The translations under genes were made by a program, and so were the position numbers. Below, in pieces: positions 23,751 to 37,010 of a DNA stretch of 64,000 bases. Below the pieces are notes generated by a model. The model searched no databases, was not told the DNA's origin, and saw only the letters and a list, made by a program, of their open reading frames with translations. Source of the stretch: Pyrrhoderma lamaoense (Eukaryota > Basidiomycota > Agaricomycetes > Hymenochaetales > Hymenochaetaceae); assembly GCA_002794735.1 (NCBI GenBank), contig NBAZ01000005.1, positions 1 through 64,000 of the forward strand, in the 5' to 3' direction. Each line of letters begins with the position of its first letter. The stretch's first letter is position 1.

Positions 23751-26496
23751 TAAAATCCAATTATATAAATTTATCATCATGTTTCCTTCCCGCATCCTAA
23801 AATCACATTTGATACAAATCTTATAGGCTCTTATTATCTTAGCATTCCTCGCACCCTTATTTCTCACTACGTCTTTACATTTACCTATCTTACGTTGCAT
23901 GATTTCTTGTTTTGTTTTGCTTCTTTGTACTAGTATTCTATTTTTTTAAAACTATCTTTCCTTCAGTCGGTTTTCTGAGGACGAAGGTGATGTATAATTG
24001 TCCGACACTTGTGATGAGGTTTTGTAAGAGGTTGTACGGATACATCGATTTATCCAACCTATCTTTCATTCTGAACATAGTTTTAGCATAGTAAGGTACT
24101 ACATGTAACGAGGATAGAAAACACATTTTCTTTTTTGACCTTTATATTTTATATCTTTTTGTAGTCAAATCAACCTTACTTCCTATATATGTTTAAGGCC
24201 TAAGCCTAAGACTTGAGACCTATAGATCCTTATTATGCCTTATGATACAGTGTAGGTTGTAGAACATGTATTGTACGAGAGTACGTATGCGTATATGAAT
24301 TAGCTTCTCGTTTTGAGATTTGGGTTCGAGTTTAAGTTGGTTTTTGATGGAAGTCTCGTATGCACTAAAATTCCCTTTCTTTCATCTTTTTCTTTCTTAA
24401 TGTGCAGAAATGTAGATTGAAAGCCAACTCTAAGGGTCCACCCCTCTCTCAACAAACCACAGAGAACTCAGGCAACTCACGAAACTCAATAAACTTAACG
24501 AACTCAATGAACTCAGGAAAGCCTCAAGTGTCCTTGATGGAAAGGCAGGAAGTCAAAGGAGGAGAGAGAGAGAGAATACGTATTTACATATCTGAGAAAA
24601 GAAAAAAAAAGGTTTTTTTGAGTACAGTCTTTTTTGTACACAAACAAATAGTGTGGTGTGATTGATGTATGTTGTATGTTTTGGATTCTCGATGCTCGAT
24701 TAAGTGACCGACTGACGGGTGTGACGAGTAAGACGGAAAACGGAGACCGAGTAACGGAGAAACGGAAAAGTAAGGCAAGATGAGGATGAGGAAGATGTGT
24801 GGAGTGGGGGAGAGGAGGAGAAGGGGGAAAGGAGATAAGATATGTGAGATGTGAGATGGCCGAAAGTAAGAGAGGTAAAAAGACAAAGGGAGGACCAGAG
24901 GACCGGAGAGGCGGAGAGGCAGAAGGTGGGCGAGCAAAAAAACAAACAAGAGAACAAGGGGAAGACGGGAAACAAAAAAAGGTATGAGGAGGAGGTGGTG
25001 GAAAAAAAGATTGTTTTATTTAGAGTATGAGTACTATGTAAACTACTAACTAGCTATAGTAGAACTAAAGAAAGAAGAAAAGTAAGAACATAGAAAGTAG
25101 TAGTAATAGTTAAAGTAGAAGGTAGAAGTAGAAATAGTAGAAAGTATATGTATAGTACGGGATGGAAAGAGAAGGAGGAAAAGGAAAATAGGAAAATAAG
25201 AAACAAGGAAGACGATGAAGATATAGGATATAGAGAGACACAGGGAAACCTGGTGGGAAGGAGGAGAGGAAGAATATTCAAGAAAGGGACCATGAATAGA
25301 TGTATAGTGAAAAAAAAGCCCGAGAAGAGGGAGAGAGAAGATAAAAAGAGGTTTTTGGTCGGGACCGATGAAGGAGGACGGCTAGAGAAATATGTTAGGT
25401 AGGTGACACTAGGAACCGGTAGCTGGTGGTAGTGTAGGAACGAGAAGAAAGAGGGAGGGGGGGGGCAACGGGGCTGGGACCAGGGGGACAGGAGGAGAGG
25501 ACTGAGGGAAGAGAGGAAAGAGTAAATTGAACAAAAGAAGAGGGGGATAAAGATGCAAAACAAGAGACAAACCCCAGGGTTCAAATGAAGGGAAAAAAGT
25601 ATGTACGTTAAGAGAGTAGTTTTTTGTAGACTTCACCGAAAGGTGCCTTTTTTAATGTCGATTCCGAAAATAAAATAAAATAAAAAAAGGGGGGAAGGGG
25701 GTTTGATAATACGTACGTACTGTACACCGAACCAAGGGCACATGACAAATTGACAGTAATGGATCCAAGGGAAGGGAGGAGGAAGGAAATGAAACACCCA
25801 TGCCGCACGAAAACCCACTTGAGGAAAACAACCCGTTTGGACCACTGGACTACTCAGAGTTGTGATTGAAAATGTAAGAAAAAAAGAATTCGGAGAGGAA
25901 GGGAAATGGAGTGATTATAATATATTGTAGTAGTTGCAATATATAATTTGTGCATGTATGTGTGAGTGTGTACGTTGGGTTTTTGAAGAGGGAAGACGTT
26001 CACTAATGCAAAAAGATGAAAAGATGGAAAAAAACAGATATATGGGAAGTGGGTAAGACAAGGTTCAATTTTTTTTGTGACTCGGAAGACAAAAATGTAG
26101 AAGTGTAGAGAGAGAGAGAGAGGGCTAGATAAGTCATAGGAAATGTGAAGGTGGGTAGGCCTAAATCACCTCTTCCCCTCCCCCTTCCCCTTCCACTCTT
26201 TGTTTGTAAAAGAAGATTAGTCGAGGTAGGATAGTAAACAGGCGAGCGATCTGAGGATAGAACTGAAGGGATAAAAGGGTTGAGGGCTAAAGTGGGATCG
26301 GAAAGAAAGGAAACGTAACCATGTATAGTAGACCAGTGAAAAAGGGAAGAAAGGGATAAAGTGATGGAGAATAAAGAGTAAAGAGAATAGAAGGAGAAAA
26401 TGGGTGATGAGAGGGAACGGGAAAAAAAAGAGGAAAAAAGACTAATAATGTTAAATCTCGCGGAATGGGGTGGTGGATGAAGATGTTATAGATAAA
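23751..26496. other. long strand-asymmetric purine tract and 3' flanks
   Basis: No gene was found. From about 24380 to 26490 the plus strand is strongly purine-rich (runs of GGAGAGG, GAAAGAAG, GGGGGGG), so the minus strand is a pyrimidine tract of about 2 kb. Long open frames on the minus strand here are Leu/Ser/Phe/Pro low-complexity artefacts of that bias. The tract lies immediately downstream of the WC-2 stop codon and may be transcribed as its 3' region. Confidence 0.6.
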
Positions 26497-29400
26497 TTAA
26501 GAAGGACTGTTGCTAGCGTTCTTTACACCTTTCTTCGCTCTTGAACGAGCAAATCGTAAACCACACCTGTTGTTGTTGGAGAAAAAAAGAAAGAAAGTGA
26601 TAAAGGTCAGTCAAATCAATTATCGGTAAGATGGTAGAAGGATATTAATTTAAAACAAATAGAAAAGCAAAGAGAGAAAAAATAAAAAGACATACGCATT
26701 ACACAACTCCTTTTTCCCACTTGGCCCCTTTCTCCACTCAGGACTAGCCGTAGTCGAACAACTCGAGCATTTAGTAACCCCAGGGGGTGGTTTACCTTCA
26801 GCACGCCCAACAGTCGTATACGGTTCCCTTCCTAACCCTTTCCCTTTCCTGCCTGATTTACTCCCCCTCCACCTCCTCCATTACCACTACCCCCAACTAC
26901 ACTTCCACTATTGCTACCAACAGGACCGGGACTAGAAGAATGATGTGAGTGAGAGGAACCGTCTTTGAGAGAGTGACGAGACGCTTTCTTGGAAGCGCTT
27001 CGTCCACTAGGACCCGCTGTGTGCGGGCTAGTCCCATTCAAACCGTTAAGACCACCCATGAGGAGGTTAACGTTGCCGTTATTACCTGGACCAGGACTAG
27101 GGCCGTGTCCATTAAGACCTGGAGTCCCTCTATCTGCGGGGGAAGTTGTGAATAGTGATGAACTAAGAGGATGGGGAGGACCTGGGTCTGAAGGACTGTT
27201 AGTGTACAAATCTGTAGCTGAGGATGGGTTGGAGGTCGGGTGGTGGCCGTTGTGATCCCGGACAAATGATTGTTGCTGTTGGTGGTGCTGTAAATAACCA
27301 GTGGGACCAGTTGTATCCCATGTCTGGGGAGGAGCTGACCATTGGTCGTGATAAGCAAACGGTCCCGGAGTCGAAGCGTTTACATTAGGGTTTACAGAGA
27401 TTGTATTAACAGTCGAAGTGGAGGCGACAGGGCCAGAGTTAGTAGTGGCAGCGTTCGTAGTGGAAGTAGCAACACCATTTAGCCCGTGTCCGGAGCCAGG
27501 TGCGGAATCAGGTGGATTGGATAAGGAGGGCGAAGACCCTGGTCGTCCGTTCCCATAGTAGACCGAGGAGTTGGGTGAGGTATCCTGTTGAGGATTGAGG
27601 TGATGATGATGTGGAGGTGGTGGTACGTGTGCTTGAGAGTGTGAATGTGCGTCAAGTACGTTCCCTGTCCCGACACCTCCACTGCCGTAAGGTGTTAGAG
27701 GTTGATGATCCCAATGTAGATCTCCCTTGGTGTTCATGTTCGATGACGAGCAAGATGATGGCGTCTCAGGTGTAGCGTACGTATTCCACTGCTGCTGCTG
27801 CTGTTGCTGTTGTTGTTGGTGCTGTTGTACATGGGGATGCTGAGAAAAGGTGCTTTTTACCCACAGGTCTTGTACGGGTGGAGCAGCGCTGGGATCATGG
27901 GACTCATTTACCCACTGTTGAATATAAGGGAACCGACCGTAAGATGCCCGCGGATCGTGGGGGTTCACGACCGCCTGGGCCTCTTGACTGGCGATTTGTG
28001 ACAGTTGGTGTAAATTGAGGTGTCCAGGCTGAACTTGGTTGCTAGCACGGCTTTGAGGATGCTGGTGGACTGGGGTCTCGAGTGAAGAAGAGGATACCGT
28101 GCTCGTAGAGGTCGGTGGAGAGTCGAGGAAGCCACCCTCGATTTTGTGACAGACGAAGATTATCATGCCTATTAAAATTGAATTAACAACGTTAATATTT
28201 GATAAGATACATACTCGGGAAGAGGAGGGTGAGATGGGTTCCTTACCATGAGGTATGAAAATGCTTGCAACCTGGACTGTCTTCAGCCCTCCTGAGGTTT
28301 GTACGTCTACAGCCTGAACACTCTTGAAACGTCTGGTACAACTTGTACGTGCATCGCTTGTCGGTGCGCTAGGCAAGCTACTCCCAATCTGTACGTACTG
28401 AGACAGGCGGGCGAGAACGTCTACACTCGGTGAGACATATCCTTGCTGATACACCAAGCTTTCCGGCGGCCATGATAAGATAGGCGTACGTGCAGGTGTG
28501 TTTTTCAGTATCTGGAAAACACGAAGTGATTGGTCTGGTCCAGCTGGTGAGACAATGCATGTAGGCATGACAGTCTCGCATAGTCGCTCGTATAACATGC
28601 GCGCTTGCTGTATATGTATATAGCACGATATTGTTTTTCATTTCATGGGTTGGGGAATATGAGAAAATAGGTGAGACACAAGTTGAGGAGATATGGAACA
28701 TTACTGTAAGGGAAAAGTTAACTGACCTGTTCCCCGAATCCGTAGGTACTACACCAGTTCGTCCATCCTGTTTTGTTGTGTTCGTCGTTATCAGCATACG
28801 GGGAAAGATCCACCGCAGCATGGATGAAGCAGAGGACAAGTCCCTCTGCAATACAATTTACAACAAGGTATACAGCCATATACTGGTCGTCGATAGCGAC
28901 ACGGTCGGCTGGAAAAGTAGGGGGGAAGGGCGGTTGCTCATCACATACGCCCATAAGGCGTCGGATGTGACTGAGACGACAGTAGCGTACTCTGCGACGA
29001 AAACAAAACAAAGTCAGTTGTGTGTCAAGATGAGCATACACTATGGGAGACGTAAAGCAGGATACGATACCTCGTCACGCTTCCATGTAGCGTTCTTTCT
29101 TCCAGGACACTCCCCAAGTCTGATCGAGCAGACTCTCTTTCCTCTGGGTGCACAAAGTCGAGCAACCTTGCATCGAGGAAGTTGTGCAGACCATTGCCGA
29201 GGTGGTAAGCCAAGACAGGATCGACGGTTAGGAACTGAAGAGACCTGTCGAGTAGAGCCCAGTCTGAGGAAGGGAAAGGGTCAATTATGATCGGGTCTAA
29301 GTGATCGTTGGGATTAGCAGTGCGAGACTTACAGCAGCGAGTTTGGCCGATAGACGGAAGGGTGAGATGCTTTGGCTGAGTGGAATAGTCTGGGAGGGGA

Positions 29401-29537
29401 TTAATGGAAGCTGGGGAAGATACGTAAGGTAGCTGTTCGTCATTCGGGATCGAGTACGGCTGATCGTTTAGATGACGAGCGGGATAAAAGCTGTGATGTG
29501 CGTTAGCGTTGTTGTTGTAGAAAGCGACCGAGTCCAT
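26497..29537 (-). CDS. wc-2: white collar 2-type transcription factor, PAS plus GATA zinc finger
   Basis: WC-2 proteins pair with the WC-1 photoreceptor to drive blue-light transcription. The start [10 protein letters not shown] leads to [27 protein letters not shown] and [15 protein letters not shown] (PAS core) and [17 protein letters not shown] (PAS end). A long Gln/His/Pro/Ser-rich linker follows with ten Gln at about 27790-27825. The C-terminal GATA finger CSSC-X18-CNACG, split by an intron, ends KNASNSPS. The join from the linker into [20 protein letters not shown] needs either one extra base in a G/A run near 26850-26870 or a weak 50-nt intron (donor GTGTAG, acceptor AATCAG) that restores frame exactly. 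I cannot decide between these. An upstream in-frame ATG at 29753 is an alternative start. Confidence 0.9.
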
Positions 29538-30141
29538 CGTCGGCGTGTTGGTCGAAGCTGTAGTAAGTAGTAGTAGACGAAATGTAAAGTAGTACAAGGA
29601 GATTAAAGAACGAATAGCATAAAGAGCGGGTTCGCGACGAAGAGGAGGGTGATAAGCTGAGGAGTGTGTTTCGGAGGAGGAACTGAGAGCCTCGACTTTC
29701 GGTCTCTCTCCCTCTCTCTCTCTCTTTCTAATTTTCAGGGGCGAAAGAAACACGGTTTCCCTCGGGCGGAGGGGCCTTTCCGTTTAGCTCAGTACGTTGG
29801 ACGTCTGCGACGTGCCTCTGGACGATATCCGAGACAGAGTGAGTGAGGTGACTGGCACTGGCTTGCACCGTTGAGCCCTTGGCGACTCGTCCACTTGCAC
29901 TGGCCGGCGTTCGGACGAGCTGGGTTGTGTGTGCTTGTTTGTGCGTGTGTGCCCGGGGAAGTGTGGGCTCAATCGAAAATCTGGCTGATTGCGTGTGAAG
30001 CAAGTTCGAAAAGGCTGAAAAAAAGTGAAAACGGACGGGCGATTCCACTTCTCTTTTCCCTTCTCGGCAACCACGGGAGCCGCGACGCTCGGTCGATCAC
30101 CTGCACTCGTCGCTGCTTATTATCATCAACACTTTCCTGCC
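29538..30141. promoter_or_regulatory. divergent promoter, WC-2 type factor / JJJ1
   Basis: About 600 bases separate the two start codons. A CT-rich microsatellite (29702-29728) lies on the WC-2 side. Both genes' 5' regions must be here. No light-response element was identified with confidence. Confidence 0.5.
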
Positions 30142-33100
30142 ATGGGCGCCAACGAGTCTCGCCATGCTCACAGTGCCGCCGGAAGTGGTGGTGTCGAGGA
30201 CGGCGTCGTTCTTGACGGCGTCGAAGACTATTACGCGCTGCTGCAGGTATCGGAAGATGCATCGGCGGATGAAATAAAGGTGCCTCGATCACTTCCTCCA
30301 TGATCTTCTCTCTCTCCTCCCTCGCAATTCACTGAGAACCACTAATTTCGCTCAGCGATCCTTCCGTAAACTAGCTCTAAAACATCATCCCGACAAAAAC
30401 CATGGTGACGTAGAGCAGGCCACGAAACGCTTCGCTGCAATTCAACAGGCGTATGAGGTATATAGCATCTAATCTCCCCCTTCTCCCTCTATGCTTACGC
30501 ACTCCCTCCCCTCCCCCCCACCTTAGGTCCTCAGTGATGAACAAGTGCGTCGGCAGTTTACTTCGATCAAAGGAAATACAAATCAATAAAGAACCTCTCT
30601 TTTGTTTTCTTCTGTTAGGAGCGTGCTTGGTACGACTCTCACCGTGCTTCACTCGTCCCAGAACCAGACGCAGAGACCGTATTCGACGAAATAAGGCGTG
30701 GAAACGATCGAAGACATGTTCCCCGGGAGAGAGGTCTCACCGTTCGCCATCTGGCTCCCTTCTTCGATGCATCCAATTGGTCTGCTTTTGATGATAGTGA
30801 TACAGTGAGTTTCTCATTTACTCTGGATCTACGATTACGAGCATATATCTCACCTCATATCTTGCAATCTTATATTTTACCCCAACTCCATATCTATATA
30901 TGTTTTTTCTCTTTCCTTTTCCTTCTTCCCTGTCTTCTTTTGTGTAACCTTGTGACCTATGTCTTCTCGTTACTCTGGATGTATGGGCCACCGGACTTCT
31001 TGACTTCTTGACAACCAAATTTCCAATTCGCTCGCTCTCTCGCTCTCTCCTTCTCTCATTCTATCCTCGATCTGACGGAATCGAATTGTTCCCGTCTCGT
31101 AATTCTTCCCCTTCGATTTCAACATCAAACACGAAACAAAACACATAAAAAAAAACATAACAAACAGGGGTTCTTTACGCTATACCGCAACCTCTTCTCG
31201 CGTCTAGCCGCAGACGAATGTTCGTTCACAGACCATACCATAGACGATTACCCTTCCTTTGGGTATAGCTCTTGGACTTGGGCAGGAGGAGGAGGAACGG
31301 AGGGAGGTGGTGGAGGACTAGCCGCCGGATCAAAAAATCCCAACTTGAATTCAAATACCTCGATTCCCAACTCGGCCTCGACCAATCATTCGTCGACGAA
31401 ACAGGCAGGCGCCCGACATTTTTATAACTTTTGGCTTGGGTTCGCTACTGCGAAGGATTTTGCTTGGGCCGATGCTTGGAATACGGGTGAGGCTCCTGAT
31501 AGACAAGTTCGAAGGCTTATGGAAAAGGATAATAAGAAAGCGAGAGAAAGTGCTAGGAAGGAGTATAATGATACTATTAAGGTATGGATTCAATTTTATT
31601 TTTTCCTTTCGTCTTTTTATTTTTTTTTTTTCTATCTGGTTCTATTTTATATTAGTGAATATGATTCTCTACATACTGCATACAACCATAATGCACCTAC
31701 TATACTTTTACAATTATACACCATCAATTCCTATCTTACAATTCTAAATCCGACTAATTGAATGATTTACTAACAAATACAACCTTTCACTTCATCATTC
31801 ATTTCATTTTCTCTCTCTCTCTATAACACAGTCTCTAGTCACGTTTATACGAAAACGTGATCCGCGATATAAAGCTCACCTCGCTTTGCAACAACAAAAA
31901 CAAAAGCAAGCAGCCGGCGGTGGTGCTTCAAGCAACAACAACAACAACAATAATAATAGTAATAGTAATACGAATCATGCGTATGTAAACACGAACGCGA
32001 ATACACCTCAATCCGGATCGTCAACTCCAAGACGGAAAGCACCAGCGAGCGTCCCGGTGTTCGTCCCTCAAGCTTGGCAGGACGTCCAAGCGCCTCTAAC
32101 GGGGGACGAATGGGCACGGGTGGGCGGAAAGCCTAGAGGTCGTGGAGAAGTAGGAGAAAGATATGAGGGGGAGGAGGGGGAAGAAGATGAAGAAGAAGAG
32201 GAGGAAGAGGAAGCGTATGAGTGCGTTGCGTGTGGAAAGACGTTTAGGAGTGAGGCTGCTTGGGATAGTCATGCGAGGAGTCGGAAGCATTTGAAGGCTA
32301 TGGAAGAGCTTAGGAGGGAGATGGAGAGGGAGGAAGAGGAGTTGGGGCTGGGGTTGGAGGATGCTGAGTCGGAAGGGGAAGGGGAGGGGGAGTTTGAAGG
32401 GGTAGAGGAAGAGGACGGGACGACGGAGGATGAGAATCACGAGGACGGAGAGAAAGAGTGTAAAGACGGAGGGGATGGGGATGTGAATGTGGAAACGGGA
32501 GAAGATGACGGAGGGGAGATAGATACGGAGAATGTGTTTGGTGGCCACTCGGCGAACGAATTTGGTTATCCTCTCCCTTCCCCTCCTAGATCTGAGATTG
32601 AAGAAGAAGGAGATGGCGAAGATGAAGGCGAAGAAGATGATGCAAGAGAAGGAGAGGAGGAGAAGAAGAAGAAGGAGGTGAGAGAGGTGAGGGTGATAAT
32701 GATAATGATAATGCGAAAGGAAAAGGGAATAGGAATAGGAATACTAACGGGAAAAGAAACGGCCATAAGAAAAGGAATGGGAATGGGAATAGAGATAATA
32801 AAAATGGTAAGCCAATTTAATTGTTATACAACACACACAAACATACTTCTTTTTTGCTTTCTTATTCTCTCAACCGCAAAATTCCGATCTTTTTCTTTTC
32901 TTTCTTTTTTTGGGTATACTGAATACTAAATTCTATTGTAAAAAAAACTAACGGTGTTGGTTCTAGATTCTTCTTCCAATTCAATCAGAGGAAGAGGAAG
33001 GGGTGGTGGTGGTGTCGGTGGTGGTCTTGGTAGCAGTGAAAGTAGAAGTAAAAGTGGAAATAATGGTAATGATGTCGATGTTGATATGAATGATGACATC

Positions 33101-34896
33101 GACGGAGGCGGAAGTGGTAAGAAGAGTTCAAGACGGAGAGCAAAAGAGAAACTAGGGAGCTCTTCGACGAATACGAACGTACCTAGACCGAAAGCGAGAA
33201 CTAAATCCAAAGCCGAAACTAAAACTGGAACTGGAATTCAGAGCGGGGATTCTACTGTAGATGCAGTTGTAGATGCATCTACTACAACTGGGACACGACT
33301 TCCTCCTCCCCCTTCTCCTTCTCCTCTTTCTTCTTCGCCTTCTCCTTCTCCCGATCATAATCATAGTTATGGCCGCCCAAATGGACGACCCGGGACAAAA
33401 ACCAGGACAAAGGTCAGTGACAACGTCAAAGCCGGGACGGAGCTGGGAGCAGAGATGGGGACGGAGATGAAGTCGGGAACGGCGACGGAGACGGGGGCTG
33501 AAAATGGAAATGGAAAGTTGGACAGCCGGGTACCTGTACCTCTCGGCGAGCCCGAACGTTTAAACAATATGGATAAATTAAGTACGGAGGGTAATGATAG
33601 TAACGACAAAGACGAGGCTACAAGGAACAAGGACAAGGACCATAATTTAAATATCAATATCGATGTTGATATTGATAGCGAGGCTATAAGGGAGACGGAA
33701 AACGACGAAGTTACGACGACGAAAATTGGGCTGGAGTCTGAGTCTGAAACTAAGGCTGGACCTGGACCTGAACCTGGGCATGAGTTGACGAAGAGGGAGA
33801 AGAGACGAGCTAGGGAGGCGGCTAAGAAGGCTAGAGAGGCTGCTGAAGTTATTGGGAATACGTCTGGGCAAGGTGTACGTCTCTGTCTTTCTAATTTACT
33901 TTACTTTTCTTCAATTTTTTCTTCATATTGTTTACTTTTCATCTGTTTATTCAATATTCGATTATTCGTTTTGTTATGTTTTCTTAAATTTTGATCTCTT
34001 GGTTTTACTTTCATTTTTATTTTATTCTTATTCTTATTCTTATTCTTATTCTTATTCTTATTCTTATTCTTATTCTTATTCTTATTCTTATTCTTATTCT
34101 TACTCGCTTACGGTTTTGGTCTTTAAATCAACTACTATAATCACGGATATGGGATCTATTTCTTTGGATGATTGATTTGAGCTTCTCATGTTTTATTCCA
34201 CTCTTCCTTCCTCTTTGTATGCGCATGCCTTTTTTAAAAATTAATTGTTTATTCACTCTTTTTTCTTATTCTTTGGTTAAAAGAGGGGTATAGGGCGAGG
34301 GGAGTGAAGTCGGATTATCTGATATTTACTCTTATAGTAATTTATATAAGTAGCTGGGAGAGAGGGTGCCGGTATTATTGTCGTTTATTGTTACTTTTAT
34401 CTATTTTCCTTCTTTCTCTTTTTTCCCTTTATTTTCTTACTAATTTGTTGACTGATTGATTGACCGGTTTGGTTGGTTTGTTCTGGTTCGAAGGACTTTC
34501 CTTCTCTCATCAAACAATCTCATTCTTTTTTCTTGTTTTTCATTACTTCGTTCAAATTCGCTGCTTTTTCTTATATCAGTCTGTTTGTGTTGTTCTGTTT
34601 CACGTCTCGTCGTTTTCTTTGTAAATTTTATAAAATATCCATGTGGGTTTTCGAACTGTATACTAATTAAAAACTTTTCTTTTCTATAGCATACGTGTAA
34701 TGTCTGCAAGACGCCGTTTACGTCGCGGACAAAATTGTTCGAACACATTAACAGGACTGGGCATGCTTTGGCTTCTCCATCGGGTGCAGCTTTACTGTCC
34801 GAAGACGAAGAAAGTTTTGGTAGTGGTCGCGGCAAGAATAAGGGTGTTGGCGGGGGCGGAAAACAGAAGAAGGGGGTTAAAGGGAAGAAGCGATGA
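30142..34896 (+). CDS. JJJ1: JJJ1/DNAJC21: J-domain protein of 60S ribosome maturation
   Basis: Jjj1 recruits Hsp70 to release factors such as Arx1 from cytosolic pre-60S particles. The J domain runs [20 protein letters not shown], then HHPDKNHGD with the HPD triad. The middle region has [39 protein letters not shown] and [10 protein letters not shown]. Two C2H2 fingers appear: [20 protein letters not shown] (about 32220) and [20 protein letters not shown] in the last exon. Between them is a long acidic and Asn/Gly/Lys-rich region where the frame breaks by one base (about 32640-32690): the upstream zinc-finger frame and the downstream exon phase disagree. Introns are long for this window (about 363, 250 and 815 nt); the last (33875-34689) contains a TTCTTA microsatellite. 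The stop at 34894-34896 follows a Lys-rich tail. Confidence 0.9.
34018..34101 (+). repeat. TTCTTA hexanucleotide microsatellite in JJJ1 intron
   Basis: About 13 tandem copies of the 6-base unit lie inside the last long intron of JJJ1. The run is nearly perfect and pyrimidine-biased on the sense strand. Confidence 0.95.
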
Positions 34897-37010
34897 AGGC
34901 GATGATGAAAATGTTGGGGGTCGCGAGGCAGGGAGAGGGAGTAAATCAAAAGGATAGCGAGAAAGTAAGGAGAAGCGATGGACAACGAAAACATACAAAT
35001 TAATAATCGAAAGAAAGGAAAAGGAAAGGAAAGAGAAAATTCAAATCATTTTTTTTCACTCTCTTTTCACTTTACCGATCCACGGGGATTATATTTCCTT
35101 CCCTTTTTTCCTCCTCCCGTACCCGAGTCCGAATCCGAGGCCGCTTCCGCATCTATATCCTGTGTCCTGTGTATCTTGTATCCGTTTTTTTCTTATCATT
35201 TTACCGAGAGGCCACAGACAACACATGTACACCGGCACACCCATCCATGGCCACCCAAACACACGCATCACACAGCTACGTCAAAGCCTAGAACTGAGCA
35301 GAAGATCCTTCCCTGCTCGGAACTAGAAGTCTAGGGACCCCTCCCCTCGCTCCTCAGGAATCCCTTGAGTCCCGGGAGACCTAGAGACTAGAACCAAAAG
35401 AAGGAGAAGTGAGGAAGAACGTTAGAGGATGTGGAAAAGGAGGATGAACGAGGAGGGAAAGGACCGGGCTTTCCGTGACTTAGAAAAGGGAAAGAGAGGG
35501 AGGGAGGAGAGGGAGAACTCTTTTTTCTAGGTTCTCTCCTTCTCCCTTTCCTCTTCTTCGTTTTGTTTTTTCAAATGTCTCCTTCCTACCTACCTTCCTA
35601 ATTCTATATACCTTTTCTCTAGTACTTGGTGACCCGGTACCCACTCAACATTCCATCAATCACGCCCCTTGGCTTCTTTTTTCTCTCCCCCTCTTTTCTT
35701 GTTTCCCTTTCACTAATCCCCTTCCCCCACCCTTTCATTAAATCATATCAAATAGAATCGAATCGAATACTTAGTATTCCCCGTTTCCCGGGCTTAATTC
35801 CAAATACATAATACCCGAATATCCAATAAAAACCAATGTCATCAACGTTCTTAACACTGGACTGCTAGACTGCTAGACTGGTGGACTTTTATCCGTTTTC
35901 ATTTGTATTTCAGTATTCCAACTTATGCAAAGTGTGTGCAATATAAGATATACGGATACAACATATACAATGTATCACATTATTTGTATTATATACATGC
36001 AACTATTACACATATTGCATATTAACTTACAATGTAGCTTGCTTCTTATGTTCTTCCTCTCTCTCCCTACACCCCCCTTTTGGTACATGTTTGTATATAT
36101 GTAATTGCCACATGATATTGCGTTGTTATGTTATCATTATGGCACTAAGCTTTGTCTAGCCGTATAATAATATCACATTTCTTGACTATTCACAAAATTT
36201 TGGACCCGAACCTGGACTCGTAGCCCTCTTGTAGTCGAAAGAAAAGGAGGGAAGGGGGGGAAATTAAAAGTAACCCTTTCGCGGTAAGAGTTCTTTCACG
36301 GCCCCTGTATATCATCATTCCGCTTTTTGCGTGTGTGCATGTGTGTGTGTGTGTGTATTTGTATATAATATGCATATGAACGTGTATGTTTATAAGCCGA
36401 GGGGAAGGTAGAAGGAGGGGAAGGGGAATTTTGGTATCTTCAGCAATCCCCAAGTGAAAACGAATATCTTCCAGTAGACTTGGATTTAAATAAAGATTTA
36501 CGGTTGTGATTTCCGAATGGAGGTAAGTAGTGTAAGTTCAATGGGATCTATTCTTTTTTGTTCACACCGCAGAGTGCTTATAGTGTATGAAGATAGATAG
36601 GTTAAATTGGTAGATACGTTCTTGAGTTGATTGATAGGTCTGTTAAAAGGATGGATGGATGCTTTGTTGGTTAGTTGATACACCTCTTTTCTTTTAGTTG
36701 TTCATTCCCATAACCACGGATATGAGCAACCATATGCGAAGAAAGTGAGAAAGACGGAGAGAGAAGTTCAGGAAAATGATGAATGATAAAAAAAGTACTG
36801 AATTCAAGAATAGTCCCCTACCTTATTGTCTTTCTTATTTTTGTCCGATATGCACATTTGGTTCAGTGCTTCAGTGGATCCGTATAGGATAAGATGAAAT
36901 AAAGAGTACTTATGCATTTTAAGGTTTGGGATGGAGGGTTAGGGGTAGATGTATAGAGTATAAAGTATATAAGATAAGATAAAATTCGAGGAAAGGGGAT
37001 TGGGTGGTGT
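34897..37010. other. gene-poor interval, low complexity
   Basis: About 2.1 kb with no gene recognised. It contains GA/CT-rich stretches (35400-35530), an AT-rich block (35900-36180) and a GT dinucleotide run near 36329-36356. It separates the JJJ1 stop codon from the TIM13 stop codon. Confidence 0.5.

Noticed and set aside
25054..25584. 176-codon minus-strand frame rich in Leu, Ser, Phe and Pro
   Set aside because: It follows directly from the purine skew of the plus strand; no domain, no splice context and a low-complexity composition.
28631..29290. 219-codon plus-strand frame over the WC-2 PAS exons
   Set aside because: It is antisense to conserved PAS sequence with proper introns; no protein features of its own.
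32096..32548. 150-codon minus-strand frame over the JJJ1 acidic region
   Set aside because: Mirror of Glu-rich codons; low complexity only.
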